From UBA8941 sp963780545 (GTDB lineage Archaea; Thermoproteota; Bathyarchaeia; TCS64), in NCBI GenBank assembly GCA_963780545.1, contig CAWACK010000016.1, positions 112,180 through 176,179 on the forward strand: a stretch of 64,000 bases of DNA, given 5' to 3'. The notes below the pieces were generated by a model that was given only the letters and a program-made list of their open reading frames with translations, made no database searches and had not been told where the DNA came from. Below are positions 58,081 to 64,000 of the stretch, piece after piece; position 1 is the stretch's first letter, and each line of letters starts with the position of its first letter. A program made the position numbers and the translations under genes.

Positions 58081-58530
58081 TTGAAGACCGAACCCACCAC
58101 CTTTCAAGGTGAGATTCTAAGTCGCCTCCGCGACGCTGGAGGCACACTACCTATTGAAAAACTCAGGGATCTCTATAAGAAAAGCTCTCTACATGAGGCC
58201 ACCCTAGAGTCCCTCGAGAGGAAGGGGTATGTCAAGGTCGACTGTGGAGTTGTTAAGTTGGTTGAGCCTCCTCCGTCGACTACTCAGGATGAGAGGTCTT
58301 CTCCTAGATTAGATGCTGGGGAGATGGCGGAGATGGAGCATAGAAGCGACGTTAACATTGTCCACCACTTCGCTAGGGAACTTAGAATGATCTCTTTGGG
58401 AGCTCAGCCTTACAGGATGTTGAATGGTAGCATCCTACGTAAGCTCGAGGTCGCCGGTTTGCTCATTAGGGATAGGAGAAGGGGCTGGATTCTCAGCAAG
58501 GAGTGCTTGGAGATTCTCCAAGGGCGTTGA
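58081..58530 (+). CDS. Winged-helix-like regulator candidate
   Basis: 149 residues, TTG start. Residues 8-60 (GEILSRLRDAGGTLPIEKLRDLYKKSSLHEATLESLERKGYVKV) read as a winged helix. The C-terminal half has a second helix-turn-like segment (YRMLNGSILRKLEVAGLLIRDRRRGWIL). A perfect inverted repeat lies just upstream. Precedes the third Cys-rich ferredoxin gene by about 120 nt on the same strand, so it may regulate it. Confidence 0.55.
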   Translation: MKTEPTTFQGEILSRLRDAGGTLPIEKLRDLYKKSSLHEATLESLERKGYVKVDCGVVKLVEPPPSTTQDERSSPRLDAGEMAEMEHRSDVNIVHHFARELRMISLGAQPYRMLNGSILRKLEVAGLLIRDRRRGWILSKECLEILQGR

Positions 58531-58649
58531 ACGTACGCGTGCGCATCCTCTGGACGCGCTTCAAAGTGAAGAACACTAGGACGATTAAGGAAAAGTCATC
58601 CCGCAAGTGTTACCTACCGTGCCGCTGATAAAGTAATAGCCGGAGGACT

Positions 58650-59479
58650 ATGACACGCGACCACCCTGGTTCATCGACCTGCTCAAAAGGAACTTCAAGT
58701 ACCGCTTCACCCTCGCTAAAGCCTCTCGCATCCCCGGCATCGGCACCCTAATGAGCAGGATGCTCTTCGACAGCGACGACCTATTCTACCTCCCCAAAGA
58801 CAGCGTCGTCGAGGTAGCCGTCAACCAGCCAATCGACCCAGGCACGAGCACCCCCCTCCCAAGCGAGATAGTACACCGCTTCATCGACGAGGCGGACTTC
58901 CACTGGGCGATGAACTTCTGCATCTGCCGCGAGTCGAACAGGTGCGAGGACTACCCCCGTGACCTCGGCTGCCTCTTCATGGGGGAGGCGGCGAAGAGAA
59001 TCGACCCCAAACTGGGTCACCAGGTAACTCGGGAGGAGGCGCACGCGCACATCCACCGCGCCGACAAGGCTGGCCTAATTCACGTCATCGGGAGAAACAA
59101 GCTTGACGCCGTCTGGCTCGACGTCGCCCCAGGAGAAAAGCTGCTCACCGTATGCAACTGCTGCCCATGCTGCTGTCTCTGGAAGATGATTCCCAGCTTA
59201 AACGGCGCAATCGCGAGCAGGATAAAGAAGTTGGAGGGAGTCGAGGTGACGGTTAACCCCTCCGACTGCGTGGGCTGCGGGGAGTGTCAAAAGGTCTGCT
59301 TTATAGACGCCATAGAGATCGAGGGCGGGAAGGCGCGCATCTCCGACCAGTGCCGCGGCTGCGGGCGATGCGTCGAGGCGTGCCCCAACCACGCCGTTAA
59401 GATCACCACACCGACCACCGAGGACATCGAGAACACGATTAAGAGAATCCACGCAAAAGTGGACGTTAGCGGCTTGTAG
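58650..59479 (+). CDS. Cys-rich two-cluster ferredoxin protein (type C), N-terminus frameshifted
   Basis: Main frame from ATG 58751 gives 242 residues: CICRESNRC, spaced cysteines to C-L-F-M-G, GLIH turn, CNCCPCCC, then CVGCGECQKVC and CRGCGRCVEACP. Coding character clearly extends upstream (PPWFIDLLKRNFKYR) but without a start in frame. ATG 58650, preceded by GGAGG (58642-58646), would join this frame if one base were added near 58657. I therefore place the start at 58650. GC content is much higher than in neighbouring genes. Same family as 23.1 and 42.2 kb. Confidence 0.75.
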
Positions 59480-59552
59480 CTCTCGGAGAATAGCTCGTAG
59501 TGACTCCGCAGCGTGCGTGTTTCGAGGTAAGCGTCTCGAGGTGAATTCATCG

Positions 59553-59855
59553 ATGGGAAATGGCTATGAATGTTTAATGAACCTGGAGGAAACCTCAAAG
59601 AAGGTCTACGAGGAGGTCTTCAAGGATAGAAAGACCGTAGAAGTCGACGGCAGGGGCTACCGAATCCGGAAGACCTCGAAACTCGGGTTGAGGGTCGTCG
59701 AGCTGGGTAGCTTAACCTTCCTGGAGCAGAACCCGGAGAAGAACTCGGTTTGGGGTCGGCTGGCCCGTGAGGGCCACAGGATCCTGTGGATCATTGAGGA
59801 CGGCGACTACGTTGCTCAGGTGCATGACGGGGTCTTCCACGACTTCAATAAGTGA
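59553..59855 (+). CDS. Small hypothetical protein
   Basis: 100 residues from ATG 59553, behind GAGGTGA (59537-59543). Alternating strand pattern (VDGRGYRIRKTSKLGLRVVELGSLTFLEQNPEKN, in parts) and a tail rich in aromatic and acidic residues (ILWIIEDGDYVAQVHDGVFHDF). Family not recognised. Confidence 0.5.
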   Translation: MGNGYECLMNLEETSKKVYEEVFKDRKTVEVDGRGYRIRKTSKLGLRVVELGSLTFLEQNPEKNSVWGRLAREGHRILWIIEDGDYVAQVHDGVFHDFNK

Positions 59856-59973
59856 GGATGATTTACACAACCACTCGAAAGGGTAGTTTCACCCACCATC
59901 CCCCACCTCTCAGATGATGCGTCTCTGTTTTAACGAAGCTAAACCCAAAAATGGTTACTTGGGTTGAACGTAT

Positions 59974-60264
59974 ATGGGTAGAACAACTCTTCCAACCCGG
60001 ATGAGCTTCCAGGACCTGCTGCAGCGAATGAGGGACGAGTATAAGTCAGCGCTACTCAGCCGAGGCAGGCGGGAGGCCTTCGATCGTCTGGTTGAGGCAT
60101 GGTCAGCCGAGATGGGTGCAATAAGCTACGCCGAGTCGATGTCACTAATGGACCTGCTGCTGCTAACAGGTGCAATCGATAATCGAAGGGTAAACGATGA
60201 GCTAAGCATCCGAGCGTCAGAGCTTGAGAAGCGACTCGCGGCATTGGAGAACGGCTCTAATTAG
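59974..60264 (+). CDS. Small helical protein, unknown
   Basis: 96 residues, largely helical with a C-terminal heptad-like part (LSIRASELEKRLAALEN). No motif. A hairpin terminator follows its stop by 29 nt. Confidence 0.5.
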   Translation: MGRTTLPTRMSFQDLLQRMRDEYKSALLSRGRREAFDRLVEAWSAEMGAISYAESMSLMDLLLLTGAIDNRRVNDELSIRASELEKRLAALENGSN

Positions 60265-60292
60265 CTAAAGCTCAGTAGTTGTGGCTTGCACG

Positions 60293-60320
60293 AAAATTGA
60301 TGCCCGTGTGCATCAATTTT
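60293..60320 (+). terminator. Strong hairpin terminator
   Basis: Perfect 11-bp stem (AAAATTGATGC / GCATCAATTTT) around the loop CCGTGT, 29 nt after the stop of the small helical protein, then an oligo-T stretch (TTTCTTTTT). Confidence 0.6.
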
Positions 60321-60839
60321 ACTGAGTCTATTTCTTTTTGCCTTGAATTATCTTTTAACAAATTTATCCTGACTATACTGTTTTTTTTAACTATCTATAA
60401 TGGGTTTGTTTAATTAACGTCAACTGACACTAGAATCACATTATAGGATTGATTTGCTTAAGTTATATTTCTTACATATTGAATAAAAAAATTATATTTT
60501 GTTCAACTTGTAAGATTAATAACAATAATCTTTCTACAAATTGACAATAATTACCTTTTACTTGATATTGCATCATTTATATTTTATCTGCCACCTAATA
60601 CTTAGGCTCTGCCTAGGGTTTCCCCCTTAAGAAAACCACTTTGGAGAACCTGAGATGATTAGCAAAACCGATTTTAGTAGAATCGAACCCGCGTCGTTCA
60701 TCAGATGTGAATCCTATTATATTGGAAGCTGCAAAGTCGAAGATGTTCAAACATGTCAAGAGTGTAGAAGGCGACTCTCCCCAAGGCTTAGCGAAACCTC
60801 TTCGGTATGAGCCCAAAATGATGAGGAGGAAATGTTGAG
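60321..60839. other. AT-rich intergenic region
   Basis: About 520 nt. Very AT-rich on the left. On the right, a minus-strand frame (about 60613-60750) reads like protein but has no start of its own outside the next gene, and a tRNA-like TTCGATTC motif does not fold (see rejected items). Nothing certain. The AGGAGGA ribosome binding site for the next gene is at 60824-60830. Confidence 0.4.
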
Positions 60840-61133
60840 ATGAAGTACGGGTACATCGAGTATGGGAACATGTCCAAGGAGCTCTGGAGGCTCCCACCTG
60901 AACAGAGAAACAAGAAGATGGAGGAGTACAAAGCGGCGACTGCGAAGCTTGGGTGGAAGATGCTAATGTGGGGCCACCCATTTGGCGTCTCTGAGAACAT
61001 CGTGGTGGTGTATGAGTCCAGCAAGCCGCTGGGTGCGATGTTTGAGGATAAGCTGCCTAACTTATTCGATGGGGGTCGCACTGACATCGTTGCGATACCC
61101 GAGGGGAAGGAGGGCGTAGCAGCTCAGCCTTAG
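60840..61133 (+). CDS. Small alpha/beta-barrel-like protein
   Basis: 97 residues, ATG behind AGGAGGA. Pattern GYIEYGNMSKELW, LGWKMLMWGHPFGVSENIVVVYES is that of a dimeric ferredoxin-like (alpha/beta-barrel) protein. Followed 10 nt later by a YdhR-type protein in the same transcript. Confidence 0.55.
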   Translation: MKYGYIEYGNMSKELWRLPPEQRNKKMEEYKAATAKLGWKMLMWGHPFGVSENIVVVYESSKPLGAMFEDKLPNLFDGGRTDIVAIPEGKEGVAAQP

Positions 61134-61143
61134 AGGTGTCCGT

Positions 61144-61452
61144 ATGCCGAAGAAGATCCTTCAGATTAACATGAAGTACAAGATACCCGCCGACGTCCTG
61201 TCGAAGGCCTTCATGGATCTGGCTAAGCCTATTGCTGATACTAAGGGGCTCGAGTGGAAGGTTTGGCTGCACGATCCGGATAATAAGTTGGCGGGTGGCA
61301 TCTACCTCTTCAAGGACGATAAATCTGTCAGGGACTACCTGGGCGGGAAGATCGTCGCGGACCTGATGAAGAACCCCGCTGTCAGTGACATCGACGCGAA
61401 GGTCTTCGATGTGTTACCTGAGCACAGCAAGGTAACCCGTGGACCTTGCTGA
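61144..61452 (+). CDS. YdhR-family small monooxygenase-like protein
   Basis: 102 residues, SD GAGGTG. Motif GLEWKVWLHDPDNKLAGGIYLFKDDKSVRDYL is the family signature of YdhR-type dimeric alpha/beta-barrel proteins, which are putative monooxygenases. Oligo-T (T7 at 61458-61464) follows closely. Cotranscribed with the preceding small protein. Confidence 0.75.
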   Translation: MPKKILQINMKYKIPADVLSKAFMDLAKPIADTKGLEWKVWLHDPDNKLAGGIYLFKDDKSVRDYLGGKIVADLMKNPAVSDIDAKVFDVLPEHSKVTRGPC

Positions 61453-61457
61453 CTCCC

Positions 61458-61464
61458 TTTTTTT
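61458..61464 (+). terminator. T7 terminator after YdhR-like gene
   Basis: Seven consecutive T six bases after the stop at 61452; typical archaeal termination signal. Confidence 0.4.
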
Positions 61465-61528
61465 AAATCGTTGTAAGTCGTCTGAGCTGCGCGCACTCGA
61501 GGAAAAGTTGTGGAGGCGTGCGCGTCAT

Positions 61529-61741
61529 CTATTTCTTAGCATTCCCTACGTGATATCTTCGGAGGCAAAATAGAATGCTGATCAACATCACCACTCCAAA
61601 GGTAACAAAGAGCAATGGAATATCTATCAAAAATTGATTTGGGGTAGCTGCATATTTCTGTACAAGAGCGTAGGAAATTATTGAGTAGATGAATGTAATA
61701 ATAATGGCTCTTGTGGTGAGTTCCGTAGTAATAGTTACCAT
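61529..61741 (-). CDS. Small two-helix membrane protein
   Basis: 70 residues with two hydrophobic segments (AIIITFIYSIISYALV and LLFVTFGVVMLISILF), then a basic tail. No family recognised. Could be a real small membrane protein or chance; AT-rich setting. Confidence 0.4.
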   Translation of the reverse strand: MVTITTELTTRAIIITFIYSIISYALVQKYAATPNQFLIDIPLLFVTFGVVMLISILFCLRRYHVGNAKK

Positions 61742-61788
61742 AAAATAACAGTGTATTATAAGATTTATTAATTATATCCTATCGCCTG

Positions 61789-62036
61789 TCATTCGAAGAA
61801 GCACCATTTTCGATAAACCGCTAAAGCCACTATTCCTACCCCAGCGAAGTCGGCAATGACGTTGAATGTTCTATTGTATCCTGCAACGAGATGCTGACCC
61901 AGTGATCTATAGACGAAAAGTTGGACTAATATGGTGACAGCCAACCTGACAAGAATGAGATAGAATCCCCATTTTTTCCATCTGACTAGACCTATTATAC
62001 CTACAACCAGAAGAGCCGTCTTGGCACGCGAACGTT
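61789..62036 (-). pseudogene. Membrane-protein fragment lacking a start
   Basis: An 80-codon minus-strand frame with three hydrophobic segments (LLVVGIIGLVRW, FYLILVRLAVTILVQLF, GVGIVALAVY) ends at TGA 61789-61791. It opens after a stop with no start codon, so it is a fragment or frameshifted remnant. Confidence 0.3.
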
Positions 62037-62102
62037 TCTACCAATTTTCTAGCGCACCGCAGCGTTAGAGTTGATATTTGCGCGCGCGCATCAGAAATTA
62101 AG

Positions 62103-62474
62103 ATGATTGAATCAGAATGGGCACTGGCATTTGCAGCGGATTGGATTGAGTCGTGGAATGCCCACGACATAAATCGCATCCTTTCGCACTACACGGATGA
62201 TTTTGAAATATCCTCCCCTCTCATTGTCGAACGCCTTAACAAGCCAGAAGGCAAACTCGAAGGAAAAAAATCTGTACAAGACTATTGGCTTCCTAGCTTG
62301 TCTCTGAAGCCCCCTCTACGATTCGAACTTATTGATGTGCTTATAGGGATTGGTGAAATAACGCTCTACTATCGAAATGTAGGTCGAAGGGTCGTTGCAG
62401 AGACTCTGTTCCTAAACGATTCCGGCAAGGTGACACGTAGCTTTTCCCAATGGTCTGTTAAAAATTTTGGATGA
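62103..62474 (+). CDS. SnoaL-like / NTF2-fold protein
   Basis: 123 residues. FAADWIESWNAHDINRILSHYTDDFEISSP is the usual NTF2/SnoaL opening, followed by SVQDYWLPSL and GRRVVAETLF. Small-molecule binding or isomerase-like protein. ATG lies 12 nt after a TGCGCGCGCGCA palindrome (62079-62090), the longest GCGCGC tract in the window, which therefore falls in its leader or promoter. Confidence 0.7.
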   Translation: MIESEWALAFAADWIESWNAHDINRILSHYTDDFEISSPLIVERLNKPEGKLEGKKSVQDYWLPSLSLKPPLRFELIDVLIGIGEITLYYRNVGRRVVAETLFLNDSGKVTRSFSQWSVKNFG

Positions 62475-62978
62475 GATAGCGAGTGGAAAATTTTTGATCT
62501 TAATTCCCGTGAACACACATCAGGAAGTGAAAATAAGGCTATTGCATGTAAGATAATGCACATGTAAAAATCAATGTGAACATTTCTTTCCTACGTTTAA
62601 TCCGTTGCGCTATAAGATGAGGCTTATACTAAAAGTGAATTTGGGTTAAGAGTCGAACGCGCTTGTATTTGGCCATTCTTTTTCTATCGACTCGACCGTC
62701 CAGCCGGGTTTCATTTTTCCTTAGGTTATCGAATACATCCACTTCATTTTCTTTATCCCCACTTTTTTACTTGTATTGCTCCCACCTGGGAGCTGGGTTC
62801 GCGCGTACGCGCCCCGATTGGAGTAGAGTTAATTATCTATTAATCATGGATGTGTACAATTGTAATCGAGTCGAATACAAACGCATACACACACTTGACT
62901 CGCACGCACAGCGCGCGTGTTACAGTTGATTATCAGGTAGATGTGAGGATAAGATTGTTGAGCATATTCGAAACATAT
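62475..62978. other. Intergenic region with clustered alternating tracts
   Basis: About 500 nt without a gene. Alternating tracts at 62800-62812, 62881-62894 and 62911-62920. No hairpin terminator seen. Confidence 0.4.
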
Positions 62979-63320
62979 TCATAAATTGATCAAAACCGCA
63001 CCAATCACAGCCAAAACAAAACCAATGTATTGAGTCATGGTAAAGCTTTCTTTGAAGATGAAGACGCCTGTAATTATCACAAATACTGAGTAAGCCACCA
63101 TTTGTAAAACCCCAACAACCCCCAGTTGCCAATCGTTCACGAAAACGAAGGTGAAAAACACAATCTGTACGAGATACAGGAACACCACTCCTATCATGAG
63201 AGGGTTTTTCAACGCATCAGTAAAGGAAGCATTAATGGCCGTTTTTTTAAGAATGCCATCCGCTATAGCCACCGCTATGCCTGCTAGTATAACGATTATC
63301 GCCTGGGTTAGGTCTGCCAT
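62979..63320 (-). CDS. Small EamA/SMR-like membrane transporter
   Basis: 113 residues, four transmembrane helices: IIVILAGIAVAIADGIL, MIGVVFLYLVQIVFFTFVFV, VLQMVAYSVFVIITGVFIF, YIGFVLAVIGAVLI. Same topology as small multidrug resistance/EamA half-size proteins, which dimerise. Substrate unknown. Confidence 0.7.
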   Translation of the reverse strand: MADLTQAIIVILAGIAVAIADGILKKTAINASFTDALKNPLMIGVVFLYLVQIVFFTFVFVNDWQLGVVGVLQMVAYSVFVIITGVFIFKESFTMTQYIGFVLAVIGAVLINL

Positions 63321-63585
63321 GATGTTAATATCGGATTCTAATAAAAAACTACTACACTATACGAAAGCCTAGCAGAATCATGTATACGATTGATGGATCA
63401 TGAGATCAACTATACGATAAAGTTTGAGTAAAAGCTTGAAGTGAGTACGAGATTTTGTGATTTTTCCTTAAATTTTTTTATAACGGTGGCTAATTTTAAA
63501 ATCAAAGAGTCTTCTGCTGAATGGAAGCTCGGGTATTGTTTAGTTGATACATTCATACTGACGATGGTGCGTGCAAGTGGTAATA

Positions 63586-63935
63586 TTATTGCTTATTTGT
63601 GTCGCGAGGAATCTCCCTAGCTTTCTTGAATGCAGCACGATCCTGCTCAACTGCGGAATGCATGGACTGCAAAGGTTCGACTGTCCATTTCATTGCCCCC
63701 AGAAAGGTAAGCTCCTAAGATACTCCCCCACAGCTTCATGAGAGGAAGCTTCCATCACAAATACGCCCGTCCTCACACCAGCGATTACTCCGCCCATCAT
63801 TTTCTTCTCATGCATCCCATTCTCCAGAGCTTCTAGGCTAGGATGTATTACATTCTCTATCCAACTTAGTTGCTCCTCCTGAGGTTTGCCCGCTATGTTC
63901 TCTTCAACGAACTCGGCTTTCACAAAGTACAGCAT
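63586..63935 (-). CDS. Muconolactone-isomerase-like (dimeric alpha/beta-barrel) protein, one frameshift
   Basis: Starts MLYFVKAEFVEEN with 81 residues to a premature TGA after FWGQ. Removing one G from the run in CTGGGGGC near 63695 lets translation continue as AMKWTVEPLQSMHSAVEQDRA to TAA 63586-63588, giving about 115 residues and the typical family ending (WxVxPLxS...VEQD). The G-run suggests a base error. Muconolactone isomerase-like or YciI-type protein. Confidence 0.65.
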
Positions 63936-64000
63936 GTTTATCCCATGATTTGCTTGGAAAACTTGATTAATTAACCTATATCTCGTGTGCTATGTGCTAC

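Noticed and set aside
60660..60720. tRNA-like minus-strand sequence (GGGTTCGATTCTACT with a CATCTGA loop)
   Set aside because: T-arm stem does not pair, position 33 would be A instead of T, and no acceptor stem is found.
60613..60750. Minus-strand protein-like stretch with FTSDERRGFDSTKIGFANHL
   Set aside because: Reads like protein, but the frame's only start lies inside the supported gene at 60840; no family match, so not annotated.

Overview
The window looks archaeal. TATA-like boxes sit 30-45 nt upstream of several starts (4693, 7877, 19996, 33862, 54200). GTG and TTG starts are common and many transcripts look nearly leaderless. Arginine is written mostly AGG/AGA, and several families are typical of uncultured TACK/Bathyarchaeia-like or Asgard-like archaea (stand-alone pyruvate-kinase C-domain protein, DUF362 Fe-S protein, beta-CASP RNase J-like protein, PadR and MarR regulators). 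There are no rRNA genes, tRNA genes or marker proteins, so the lineage cannot be fixed. Metabolism looks heterotrophic and anaerobic: ferredoxin-type proteins, flavoproteins, peptidases, amidohydrolases, a glycolysis cluster and many efflux systems.

Layout. 1-4.7 kb (minus): N-terminal 1564 residues of a giant DUF4011 helicase with a nuclease-like C-terminus, cut by the window edge. 4.8-7.4 kb: DUF362 Fe-S protein, SDR epimerase and a coiled-coil protein. 7.9-14.4 kb: flavoprotein, M20 hydrolase, crotonase, MFS transporter, winged-helix protein, gamma-glutamyltransferase. 14.5-15.6 kb: gene remains. 15.8-19.4 kb: UbiB/ABC1 kinase with a coupled 35-residue membrane peptide, flavodoxin, MFS. 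20-22.9 kb: glycolysis cluster (pyruvate-kinase C-domain, PPi-type phosphofructokinase, class II aldolase). 23.1-27.5 kb: Cys-rich ferredoxin protein, PspC, aldo/keto reductase, DapA-like aldolase. 27.9-33.5 kb: patch with bacterial-looking codon use (enolase-superfamily dehydratase, GH13 glycosidase) around an MFS and a PhzF gene. 35-39.4 kb: PadR with a heterodimeric ABC exporter. 39.7-47.4 kb: sensor kinase, second Cys-rich ferredoxin protein, RNase J-like protein, YtcJ amidohydrolase with a phthalate-decarboxylase-like protein. 47.5-51.9 kb: MarR with a second heterodimeric ABC exporter. 52-64 kb: small single-domain enzymes (tautomerase, LLM flavin oxidoreductase, second YtcJ, PPOX, SRPBCC, SnoaL, several dimeric alpha/beta-barrel proteins) and the third Cys-rich ferredoxin protein.

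Three window-wide patterns stand out. (1) Short alternating purine-pyrimidine tracts with GCGCGC cores punctuate most intergenic gaps (about 20 noncoding or gene-end loci against about 6 in the much larger coding fraction, by hand count). (2) At least twelve recognisable genes are split by frameshifts, often at G or A runs, so base-calling error must be weighed against true decay; I give the reconstructed extents. (3) Three ferredoxin-like proteins at 23, 42 and 58 kb share an uncommon CxCR ... CxCCxCCC ... two-cluster architecture that I cannot name.
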